A stretch of DNA of 64,000 nucleotides from the NCBI GenBank assembly GCA_964036665.1, contig OZ038526.1, positions 9,610,001 through 9,674,000 on the forward strand, given 5' to 3'. Both the position numbers and the translations under genes were made by a program. Under the pieces are notes generated by a model that worked only from the letters and a program-made list of their open reading frames with translations, searched no databases and was not told the DNA's origin. Origin of the DNA: Gordius sp. MW1. Taxonomy: Eukaryota; Nematomorpha; Gordioida; Gordea; Gordiidae. Positions 10,901-18,903 of the stretch are shown in pieces (the stretch's first letter is position 1; the number at the start of each line of letters is the position of its first letter).

Positions 10901-13381
10901 ATCCTCAGATATCCTTCTAAAAGGTACTACAACTGTTAAGCAGTCAGCAGCGTGCTTATATTTTTCTAATTTTCGGCTTGCAATAAATATCAATTTTCGA
11001 CATAAAATGAATATTAAATTTTTTGTTGATATAATTTATTTACAAAATTTATTCATAAGGTAGTTATAAAAGTAATATTCAATCTTTAAAAGTTAGATGG
11101 AAACAAAGGTAGTTTGCGGTGCATCAGCAAAGACCTATAGGATGCCAGGGGGAGGTTAATAATTATATTTGTGCTCTTAGAGAGGGAGTGGTATATTTTT
11201 TATTGATTTATCAAACACGAGTCGAGTAACTTTTGTTATATAGCCCATAAACTCCACGGGTAGTGCGCATTTTATCGTTGACAAAAACAGGTATCATGTG
11301 AGTGGTGTTATTTATTATTTGGACACTGGGCGCTCCCGGTTCAAAAGCTTTTTTATCTTCATTAATGGCGTACTCTCCATTTATTACGAACTGAAAATAA
11401 AAAATGTAGGCATCATATGCTTCCCATCATTAATCCTTCAAAATAGTATTGGAAAATGGCACGGCTAATCTAGGGTCTGATTATTCTACCATTCTATTGT
11501 CAAACTTTTATATGGACACGATACGAAAAAATTAGCTTTAGCGTGTCAAGTCGAGTTCCCCAACTTTAATCAAAATTGTGCACATAGGTTAGGACACTAG
11601 AAACAGCTGTTTTAATAAGTGACCCTGACAAAATGTTAGGTACGTGCGAAAACGATAGGGCAAAATAAAACAATCATGAATTGGTAGGAGATTAAATTAG
11701 TGTAGTTAAAATTTAACCGATACCGATAATTATTAAAACTTGTATCACTTGTTCTAGCTTTTAAAGTAATGTTAATAATTACAAATTTTTAAAGGATTTA
11801 CTAATTTCAAACTTAAACTCCTAAAAAATGTTCGAAAATTAGGTGGAAAAGTATTACCAAAATAGATCATGAATGGAGAAAAGGTGACACCAAATTAGAC
11901 AATTAGTGACAGTTAAAGAGAATCTCAATTAACACGTAACAAAGAAAAGTTTTTAATCAATATTTTCCTTTCCTTATTCTTTTATCCCAAATTGCCATTT
12001 GAGTCAGTAAATTTAAGTTATTTAATCTGAGCCAAACCTTCTAATTTTCACCCTATTAAAGGCAGGATATCTAGGACCACTCTTACCCTTCACTCTTTTT
12101 TAATACACTTTGCTTTAATTAAAATCCCTTTCTTATTATTTTCTGTCCTTAATGATGGGCCCCAATTGTCTGAAATTCTTAATTCATCAATCCAATTACT
12201 CTAATAATTTTAAAAACAATGTTTTTGATGCAGATTGGCATTAATAAATATTGTAATCATATAATTTGTTACTATTATTGAAGCTTAATGATCAATCAAC
12301 TAACCCATAATTATAAAAAGTTACCAACTATGGGTAAAATCATTAGCCATGTTTGGCCTTTTATAGCCAAATATTATGTTTCTTTTAGCCATATAAAAAA
12401 AGAAAATGGGTGTCATAATATGAAAGAAAGGTTTAAATAAAGGTAATAAATTTGTTAATTCAAAAGTTTAATTAAGACATTTTCAAATAATTATAATAAC
12501 AACAAAACCCTATTTTACCCTATAGTGACAATTATAACATATAGAGTACACCAATTAAACTTCCTCATAATATAAGTTTAGATCAGGATGTAATGCAAAT
12601 TTTGGAAAATGCCTAAAAGCCAAAAAACTCTCAAACGTGAGATTTTACAAGGCTCTTTTTAGATTTGTGTAGTTTTATAATGCTAAGTGGGTTGGAAAGA
12701 AATATTTAAGTTTAGTTTCAGTTATTTCTTGTTAATAGTATTTACGAAATGGGATACTAGAATAAAATGGTCTATATATCATTCAATTAGTGTGTATGAA
12801 TTTATCAGCATATGTGTGAGATTAAGTTAGAGAAGGCAATTTAATGTCTAACAACTCATTATTTTCACCACCTAAAATTCTGATGATTTTATGGCCTTAA
12901 ATCAAACTTACGTATTACACTTGAGGACTTGGACACTAATTAATAATGAATCTTCAGCTTCATCTTTAGATTGTTTATCTTTTTCTCCATCCAAGCTAAG
13001 TTTTGGGTTAATTGGTGTATGGCTAGGACCATCATTGACTTTTTCTATTGGAATTGGTAGTGTTTCATATACTTCATTGTTTTCCATCCTTAATAAGTTA
13101 AAAGCGTGATCTAGGTGAAAAATCATACCAGTTTATAAGTTCTTCGATTTCTGTGCTTCCTGTCGTAGCCAATGCTTGAACTCTAATTAATATAACCAGA
13201 TATCAATTAATTTCCTGTATAAGTAAAAATATCTAAGTGTTCCCAATCAAAAATAAGTTTTCTTGAATGATTTATAAAAATCAGTTCGACCAAAATGCAT
13301 AATAATGTTTGCTAATTACATTTTTTCCAAAGGAAAGCCCATTTCAAGCAATAGATCTTTAGAAGACGTATCATCACACAT
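1861..13381 (-). CDS. UBXN1: UBXN1 (SAKS1)-like UBA/UBX adaptor, seven exons, 3' end missing
   Basis: Spliced minus-strand gene: 13,381-13,320, 13,182-13,129, 13,088-12,912, 9,245-9,114, 3,645-3,526, 2,202-2,131 and 1,912-1,861. All junctions are GT-AG, phases match at every join, and together they give 223 codons without a stop. Residues 1 to about 43 form a UBA domain (LLLEMGFPLEK at 10-20; ATTGSTEIEELINW near its end), which in this family binds ubiquitin. A finger follows: C96-x2-C99-x12-H112-x5-H118. Then come the motif KPLTEEER and a long Glu/Lys/Arg coiled coil (about 130-223), whose segments RRKQGKE, LAEERKREK and QRIKDLIERDR closely match UBXN1 as I remember it. UBXN1 proteins link ubiquitinated clients to p97/VCP through a C-terminal UBX domain. 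That domain is absent from the window and probably lies to the left. Introns are 137, 40, 3,666, 5,468, 1,323 and 218 bp, and the long ones are packed with mobile elements. The assignment rests on recognised motifs, not a database search. Confidence 0.85.
2131..2202 (-). CDS. UBXN1: UBXN1 exon 6 (coiled coil)
   Basis: Acceptor TTTGATAG, donor AA|GTTTGT, 23 whole codons (IRDQEMAKLAEERKREKMED and RMA). The split codons at both ends restore Gln and Lys. Confidence 0.8.
2310..3408 (+). mobile_element. Truncated RTE-clade LINE, RT domain, in UBXN1 intron 5
   Basis: Fragmentary translation on the plus strand matches the reverse transcriptase of RTE-like non-LTR retrotransposons: EYRGIKL near 2,340, NQFGFVAGKSTIDPI near 2,430, and the catalytic box YADDIVLCEE at 2,779-2,808. 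C-terminal motifs before the 3' end follow. The copy is 5'-truncated (no endonuclease) and interrupted by several stops and frameshifts. It ends near an AAGAAGAAG tract like the tail of the copy at 28,000. It is antisense to UBXN1. It cannot encode an active enzyme. Confidence 0.8.
3526..3645 (-). CDS. UBXN1: UBXN1 exon 5 (coiled coil)
   Basis: Acceptor GGTTCCAG, donor CA|GTATGA, 39 whole codons of charged coiled coil (AKRREEKAQQEEDEAFKK, RRKQGKE, SLRE). Read through without splicing it meets a stop a few codons later, but splicing keeps it open and in phase with exon 6. Confidence 0.85.
4127..4757. repeat. Tandem CCAAT-hairpin units of element X
   Basis: Six units begin with GGCCAATGG at 4,128, 4,227, 4,334, 4,443 (here GGCCAAAGG), 4,572 and 4,700, spaced 99-129 bp. 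Each pairs with CCATTGGTC about 10 bases on, giving a small hairpin with inverted CCAAT boxes. Later units add GCGGACGGCC and an AATCATAATAGTC tract. Open frames running through the units are by-products of the repeat, because unit length is not held to a multiple of three. Confidence 0.8.
4759..6615 (+). mobile_element. X element, Helentron-associated (HINE)-like, inner copy of composite 1
   Basis: It starts TTAATTGCTATGCAATTT and ends GGGCCGAAGGCCCGAG. In order it has the 5' motif, a short GTCCGTCC tract, two copies of a tract containing GAGGTGCCCCACCCC, four to five 60-bp repeats, and an array of CCAAT-hairpin units. An AACCCTAACCC tract, the subterminal inverted motif GCCCATAAATTGCATAGCAA (near 6,530) and the 3' hairpin follow. 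No protein is encoded. It must move with enzymes supplied by an autonomous element. Confidence 0.75.
5000..5250. repeat. About 60-bp tandem repeats in X 5' half
   Basis: Four copies of a unit containing AATAAACATAAATAAAAG and ATTGCTATGCAATTTAACTA. Each repeats the near-palindromic core of the X 5' end. The inverted counterpart is at about 6,670-6,920. Confidence 0.75.
7164..8960. mobile_element. Possible decayed DNA transposon with CAGTGGCGTAGG ends
   Basis: CAGTGGCGTAGG at 7,167 faces an inverted CACTGGCGTAGG ending at about 8,959, and a second inverted near-copy lies near 8,870. No target duplication was seen and no transposase domain could be recognised inside. GC-rich MITE-like sequence occupies 7,740-8,396. 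Grouping these as one element is a guess. Confidence 0.3.
7740..8396. repeat. GC-rich repeat with GCCCGAG-type motifs
   Basis: The edges are strikingly GC-rich in AT-rich surroundings (GGTGCAGGGC near 7,746; GGGCCCGGG and GGGTCCGAGCCGGG at 8,320-8,370). The end TTTCGTACATCTCTAA at about 8,383 is typical of a hAT-like MITE family seen in many animals. The relative at 63,140-63,760 shares GGTGCAGGGC. Borders are approximate. Confidence 0.45.
9114..9245 (-). CDS. UBXN1: UBXN1 exon 4 (C2H2-like finger and KPLTEEE motif)
   Basis: The acceptor CTCGTTTAG is preceded by a pyrimidine-rich tract and the donor GA|GTAAGT is near-consensus. The 43 whole codons begin CQKLL and include HTAKTGHTDFEES and KPLTEEERKA. 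The first Cys here pairs with the Cys at the end of exon 3, so the finger is split by the intron. A long open frame on the opposite strand is a shadow of this exon. Confidence 0.85.
9246..10320. other. UBXN1 intron 3, proximal part, no feature seen
   Basis: AT-rich intronic sequence without a recognised exon or element border. Confidence 0.5.
10321..10483. mobile_element. hAT-like MITE (CATGGGCGTAGCC family)
   Basis: CATGGGCGTAGCC at the left and the inverse of CATGGGCTTAGCC at the right, with G-rich and C-rich subterminal tracts. Flanks AATGAGCC / ATTGAGCC match 7 of 8, as expected of a hAT 8-bp duplication. Non-coding. Confidence 0.75.
10484..11198. other. UBXN1 intron 3, no feature recognised
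   Basis: AT-rich. Downstream of the terminal exon at 11,211-11,390. No further gene feature seen. Confidence 0.45.
11199..11204 (-). terminator. Poly(A) signal AATAAA of the unidentified terminal exon
   Basis: Canonical hexamer on the minus strand directly after the stop codon at 11,211. Confidence 0.5.
11211..11390 (-). CDS. Unidentified 3' terminal exon inside UBXN1 intron 3
   Basis: A strong acceptor (TTTTTTATTTTCAG) is followed by 59 open codons in phase 0 and a TGA at 11,213-11,211. The other two phases meet stops early. The peptide begins FVINGEYAINEDKKAFEPGA, continues through PVFVNDKMRTTRGVYGLY and ends SYSTRV. AATAAA follows 6 bases after the stop codon. It cannot be a UBXN1 exon: UBXN1 exons 1-3 all end in phase 2, which would give an immediate stop. 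It looks like the last exon of another gene on the same strand. I do not recognise the family. No upstream exon was found, so a decayed gene copy is possible. Confidence 0.55.
   Translation of the reverse strand, partial: FVINGEYAINEDKKAFEPGAPSVQIINNTTHMIPVFVNDKMRTTRGVYGLYNKSYSTRV
11391..12911. other. UBXN1 intron 3, distal part
   Basis: AT-rich. Searched on the minus strand for an exon to join to the terminal exon at 11,390 and none was recognised. Confidence 0.45.
12912..13088 (-). CDS. UBXN1: UBXN1 exon 3 (UBA-finger linker and first zinc ligand)
   Basis: The acceptor TTATTAAG and the strong donor AC|GTAAGT bound 58 whole codons. The linker is acidic and Ser/Lys-rich, as in the family, and the exon ends in VLKCN, which carries the first Cys of the finger. 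Only 40 bp separate it from exon 2. Confidence 0.8.
13129..13182 (-). CDS. UBXN1: UBXN1 exon 2 (second half of UBA)
   Basis: Seventeen whole codons (VQALATTGSTEIEELIN) plus split codons at both ends. The acceptor is TTAATTAG and the donor TG|GTATGA. Joining to exon 3 restores a Trp codon at the conserved end of the UBA third helix. An acceptor 2 bp further in is possible but breaks phase. Confidence 0.8.
13320..13381 (-). CDS. UBXN1: UBXN1 exon 1 (start codon and first half of UBA)
   Basis: ATG at 13,381-13,379 opens MCDDTSSKDLLLEMGFPLEK, the typical start of a UBA domain with its Met-Gly-Phe loop. The exon ends AT|GTAATT (phase 2). The start is chosen because UBXN1 proteins begin a few residues before this helix and the AAAA context suits an initiator. 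No promoter or 5' UTR exon was recognised upstream. Confidence 0.8.
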
Positions 13382-14450
13382 TTTTAAAATAAATTTTTTT
13401 AAAATAAATTTTAAATTATAAGCACCAGCTGGGTTTGAGGATTAACAATAAATTTTGGTTCGAAAGTACAATTTTTAGACTTAGAGTATTGCAGAAATTA
13501 TTAAAAATTTTATAATTAATCTTCAAGAATCTGTACCTATATTATGACGCCTCATATATAAAGATCTAGTTAAGTTTAAGCCTTATGGAGATGCTTGCTT
13601 ATATAAACAAAATTTAAATTTTTGCTTTTTTTTGGATTGTTAAAATAATTCTTTCTCCAATTCTTAAAATGTATAATGCGTATGGTATTTCCAATAAAAT
13701 TCAACTCAAATCAACTAGAAAATTACTTTCATAAATTAAATATAGAGTATTAACAGTGGCGTTGCTAAAGTTTCACTATTGCGGCGACCGAGCATTAATT
13801 TTAATCAAGATGAGGGGATAAACGGTGGCTGATTCAGATACCCATTTCTTAAACGAAATGGTCAACTGCTCCTGTATTTTTTCCCCTTTATACCTGAAAA
13901 AACCCCAAATTAGCACTCCCGTATTTTAGACTTTGGTTTTCCTTGTCACCTTCGACTTACACCTTAATCAACGCCAAGATTTATCTTCAACATAATTTCT
14001 TTATGAGAATTCATATTCAGTCAAAATCATATACGTGATAATCGGATAAATGATAATGTTTAATTGATAAGTGGCCGAGACGTTTTTGGAACTTAAAATT
14101 AACGTTAAATTAGCTTAAAAATTGTAATTTGGATAAATGTAAATTATCAAATAAGTGGTAGAAATTAAGGTAAAATATATAATTTTCATGTGCATATTTT
14201 AGTGCTTAAGTGATAATACCTATTACTGTGCTTATTATAAAATATAAGTTTTACTTAATTTAATTAAAATGAACAGGAAACCCCCTTTATTGTGATAAAT
14301 TAAAAATAATAAATTGTAAGGAAAAGAAAATTAACGAAAGAAATGAAGTTAGCATTGCAGGTTAATTGCAGACCAGTATATCTAATACCTTATATCTTAA
14401 AAAAAAAAATCTCTATAATTCACTTATTATTTTATATATTTATAATAGTG
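13382..14450. other. Region upstream of UBXN1, no gene recognised
   Basis: This should hold the UBXN1 5' UTR and promoter. No TATA box, CpG-rich core or non-coding exon could be assigned with confidence. Confidence 0.4.
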
Positions 14451-14454
14451 TTTC

Positions 14455-14552
14455 GATCTCGTCTCGGTCTCGAAAGCAAAATCTCGTCTCTTCTCGGGAG
14501 ATTATGAAAATCTCGATATCGTCTCGTCTCGGTCTAAAATCTCGATTTCGTT
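14455..14552. repeat. Low-complexity TCTCG/TCTCGGTCTCG tract
   Basis: Repeated TCTCG words (CGTCTCGGTCTCG, TCTCGTCTCTTCTCGGGAG, CGTCTCGTCTCGG). Probably the subterminal part of a decayed MITE. A weaker relative is at 33,325-33,365. Confidence 0.4.
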
Positions 14553-14839
14553 AAAAAAATTAATACGTAATAAAAAGATTTCCTGTTATATTATAAATAT
14601 TAAATAAGTGTTTAAAAAATCCAAATGGAAAATTATGAGTTTTTTATTTATCCCTACACGACATCTCTGTGACAATAAAGATATAAACTAATTCAAAAAG
14701 ATTACATTTTATATGGAAAGTGCAAATTAAAAAGCAATATAGATTTGAAGTAATTATGAAAATTCTGCGAATATTTGGTAGGTCTGAGAATAGGTTTTAA
14801 ACTTTTTTTTAAATCTCTTAGTGATAAGACGGTCAAGTT

Positions 14840-16469
14840 TTTATGTTTTATACGATTTGACACTTAATAAAATGTCAATCAAACGCAACCTCATGACATC
14901 ATATGACGTCATACAGTGATACTGTAAAATGCAACAATGTAAATAATCTTTCATATAAAAAAATGCTGAAGTATCCTATTTATTAAAAGTATTTTTTTAT
15001 TAACATATCTGCTATAATATTTGGCCCCACACGTTGCTGGATGTATTAGAATGAGTGACAAGTGCGAGGATTAGCACATGCTCATTTTTTGATTTAGTTT
15101 ATCGACAAAATACCTCCTGAAAATATTGATAGTTTAATTTATGCAGAAATTCTAAATCAGTGTACTGATAAATTATTGTTTGATATTGTTACTACAAACA
15201 TAATTAGGGCCCATGTGAATAATTTAAGCGATCATCGCCGTCGTGTATATACAGTGAATACAAAGCAGACTGAGTTCCTGTTGTTGGTTAATGGCACCGG
15301 CTCATTGTCATTTCACGATATATGTAAAGTAAATGGACAACAGTATCTAGCGCATAAAGATGCATGCCTCATATTAGGCTTGCTGGAAGACGACAATCAT
15401 AGTATTCATACTGAAGCAGCATTAAACTGTACAGGAACACAAATTCGTCTACTATTCGCTATAGTGTTGACTGCATGTTTCCCACCCCGAGTACAAACGT
15501 TGTGGTATAAGCAAAGATTTAACGACTGATCATATCGACATCCTTCAAGGTGCAACGATCTAACGTTATCATTCAGCGACGCAATGTATAAAGACTCATT
15601 TTGATAGCTATAGGATCTTTGCATTGTCATTGCCAATTTTAAAATTAGTCATTTTAGTATGAGTTAACCATATCGATTAAATTTACTCAACACTGAATGA
15701 GTCTTGAACTGCAGTACATTACTTTAGAAATGGCAGCGATTGTTACTCGCAATGTCCCACCAATAACCCATGAACAAAAAACGATTTACGACCGCATTAT
15801 GCGGATAGTTTCAGCAGGACAAGTGGTTTCTTTTTTGGATGCATCAGGTGGAACTGGCAAAACAATTCTCATTTCGATAATTCTTGCCGAGATACGATAC
15901 AAAAATGACATCGCATTGGTGTCATTAAAATATTAATGAAAAACTCGAAGTCAGCATTTTTGAATGGCAATTGCCGAGGTGCACATGTATGCTGCCACGA
16001 ATCTTTATGATTCCCACATATGTGCCGATTGAATTCAAACGCATTCCAATTGGGTTGGCATTCGCAATGACAATCAATAGGGTGCAAGGCCAAATGATGT
16101 CTATTTGTAGCTTAGATTTTGCCATACCATGCTTTTCTCACGAACAGCTATATGTGGCATATTCTCGCGTGGGTAAACCATCGAGTTTGTTTGTGTTGAC
16201 TAAAGACGGACTACCCAAAGATATGATATACTTCATCGCACTTAGAGATTGATGATGAATTATTATTTAATTGTCATAATTTGATGTATATATAGGTATC
16301 AAAAAACATTTAATAAATTATAAAATCACAATCACATCTACTCATATACTGATAGTATTTACTAGAAATAAGCTGATCCAAATTCTTTCATATATTTCCT
16401 ATTGATAGGTACCAATTATTTAGCCAAATGAGAACTAAGCCAAAGCAACGCTTGGCCGGGCACAGCTAG
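14840..16469 (+). mobile_element. Decayed Helitron with helicase fragments
   Basis: The left part (about 14,843-14,935, with AATGTCAATCAAACGCA) matches the 5' region of the Helitron at 36,708. The right end AAAGCAACGC, TTGGCCGGGC, ACAGCTAG (16,442-16,469) is the typical Helitron 3' hairpin plus CTAG, followed by T. Coding remnants lie at 15,090-15,529 (linker before the helicase, with GLLEDDNH), 15,697-15,936 (PIF1-like helicase, Walker A GGTGKT at 15,847-15,864) and 15,971-16,252 (helicase C-terminus, LAFAMTINRVQGQ and HEQLYVAYSRVGKPS). The Rep domain and most helicase motifs are missing, and frames are broken. The exact 5' end could not be found. Confidence 0.85.
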
Positions 16470-16470
16470 T

Positions 16471-17180
16471 AATTTATACTTTTGTTGTTATTAACGACAC
16501 ATATTTTAATTATAAATGAAATGATTAAGAAACAATGTGTTTTAAATAGTTGGAAAACAATTGGATATGAAACATAGGTTTACATTGAATTTTAATTCTA
16601 AGTATTTATTATTAGAGATATGCTAAATGTGGGCTGTTGTCGTCAGCTGATTCTTTTAATCCAAAAGGTGCATACAGGGCCATTGATATTGACCCATTTT
16701 ATATCTTTAAAAACCTTAATATTTGTCTTTAAAAATATTGTACAAAATATATGAAGTTTCTTATAATAAAAATAACCTTATTGCAAAAAAATATGTTAAA
16801 ATATTCGACTAAGTGTTGAAAATTGCTTAAATGATAATTTTTTTCAAATTTCAGGTCGAGTGATTCTGTCTCATGCGATTATGACTGTAACTTATTGTCT
16901 AATAACAACAATTACTTCTAAAAATGATCTGTAAAATACAAAAAACAGTGAAATGATACAGAATATTTTAATTTTAGGTCTACAGTCAATATACATGGGC
17001 ATGGTGGCATTGTGTGTATAGACATTGTCTTTAAAGCTGGAGCTCGCGGGTTCAATCCTGCTTTTGGCACTTTTTTAAAAAGGATAAGAAATATCTCATG
17101 TTGTCAACAGTGTCAGGCCTGGATAGCCGAGCATCACTCCTCATCCTATCCTCTAATAATCACAATAATAAAAGAAAGCA
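16471..17180. other. Spacer between Helitron and LINE, with one tRNA-like box
   Basis: Mostly AT-rich. GGGTTCAATCC at about 17,049 resembles a Pol III B box and could be part of a SINE head or of the LINE 5' region. A tRNA fold could not be made, so no RNA gene is called. Confidence 0.35.
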
Positions 17181-18618
17181 TTAGGGCGTTTTCATTAACA
17201 ACGCGCATGGTCGGCGCCCGTATCCTGCGAAAAGTCAACGGGGGCCACTACGACCTCCGCGAACGGAATTTGTTAAAAAAAAACGAGTTTAATAAAGACA
17301 TGATTGACTGTGGGCTCGCTAAATGTTGGAACGATGACTACAATATGTCAGAAGTGGTTTACACCCTCAACAAGCGACTGGTTGATATAGCATGCCATAA
17401 GAAATTAGATGGAAAGGAGCAAAAGCCAGGATGATAGGTCTAGGTTACAAATTTTACCTCAATGACTTTTTAAGCATAAAAATGGCGTGCAATCATATTA
17501 GCTTCGCATCTGCAAACTAAGTACATATAAGTACAAAGAATAAGTAGGCGACTTATGATGTTGAAACATTGATTAGAAAGTCAAATGATTAATTTAGTGT
17601 CCGGTTATGCTCTGCAAACATGATGCACAGATAAAGAATAAAATGATTTTCAAGAAAAATTATACAAAACGCTTTGTAGGATACCTATAGTCGAGATACT
17701 TTGAAGCTGATTTGAACGGTCACATTGGCGAAACAAGAGAACGATTCGAACGGTACTAAGATGGAAATGGATACGGGTCGGGAAACGATGAAGGCTAATA
17801 GATATTGAAAATAGCTGTAGCATTTGATTTGGCCATTACTAATACTTTCTTCAAAAAGAATAAGATCACCTAACTAAATACAAAAGTGTGATAGTTCGCA
17901 GATCGACTTTCTCTTAATATCGAGAACGGAATTACAGATACGTGATTGTAAGGTTATATTAGATTAGGCTATTGCCCCAACACAGACTTGCTGTGATAGA
18001 ATATGTCATCTCCAAGGCGAAAACACAAAAGCCGAACAGACTAAATGGGAAAATCAACAAACATGAAAGACATTTACAACGGCCAAATCAAAAAGGGTTG
18101 CAGATGGGTCAGGCAATAGAATCGAAGAAACATGATTGGCATATATAAAAGTTTTATGTATCCAATTTATTACACGTTGACTATTCACTTTTGGATACGC
18201 TCTTTATTATATATCAACTCAAATTCTTATACAGACGATGTTCGTAATCAGGATAATACCAAAATAATACGCCTACCGATTTACAACATGTTTTACGAGG
18301 GGAATTAATTAATTATCAATGACGTTCGATGATGTGTGCTCTTTTTCTCTGATAATAATCTCTTCTTCTGTGGGCCTTGCGCCAGTTGTTATTCTCCTTT
18401 GCGTCCTTTACGTTGCCCTTCTTTCTTAGACTTCCTATGTCTACCGCTTACTATCGTCCAGCATCTGGTATTCAAAGACTCCATATATGTCATATATGAC
18501 AAAAAGCTAAAAATAGCCAAGGCTAAAATAAATGTCTACGAAAATTTGAACGCCAAATTAACTACTTAAAAAGAAGAAAGAAGGATCTACAAAATTGCAA
18601 GGACCAGAGCGAGGAACT
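17180..18618 (+). mobile_element. RTE-clade LINE, 5' half (endonuclease), split by a Gypsy insertion
   Basis: Fragments match the apurinic-type endonuclease of RTE elements: LNKRLVDIAC near 17,370, LGYKFYLN near 17,440, DLNGHIGETRERFER near 17,710, and the stretch translating as FDLAITNTFFKK near 17,826. The linker (VYENLNAKLTTKE) is at about 18,530-18,575. Several frameshifts and stops. Sequence at 18,160-18,470 does not fit and may be another insertion. The continuation, starting just before the RT domain, is at 23,457. Confidence 0.75.
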
Positions 18619-18903
18619 TGTTGCGTCAATTACTATTTTGCTCGCGGCATATTACTTGTGTCTTAAAACTTAATTGACTCATTTACATTACCACTATTTG
18701 GCGACGTTAATTGACCAATCACATATACCTCGCAGATTCACCACTAAATGTAATTGATTTATTTAATTAATTCGCGATTATATAAAGGCGTTTAAAACAC
18801 TTCTTCACCACTTACTTACTTACTTTTCTCGCAAACGTTTGACTTTAATTGGATATATAATAAAGTATATATTACTATATTCTTTGGTATTTACTTCCCG
18901 ATA
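18619..18903 (+). repeat. 5' LTR of the Gypsy fossil
   Basis: It begins TGTTGCGTCA directly after RTE linker sequence and ends just before TTGGTGACC. No matching 3' copy was found, so the left border rests on the LINE junction and the TG start. Confidence 0.6.

Noticed and set aside
12891-13109. 72-codon plus-strand frame
   Set aside because: Shadow of UBXN1 exon 3.
16471-16990. Host gene between Helitron and LINE
   Set aside because: No open frame or splice pair beyond chance.
17030-17070. tRNA gene or SINE head at a B-box-like word
   Set aside because: The T-arm stem is mismatched and no tail or second copy was found in the window.
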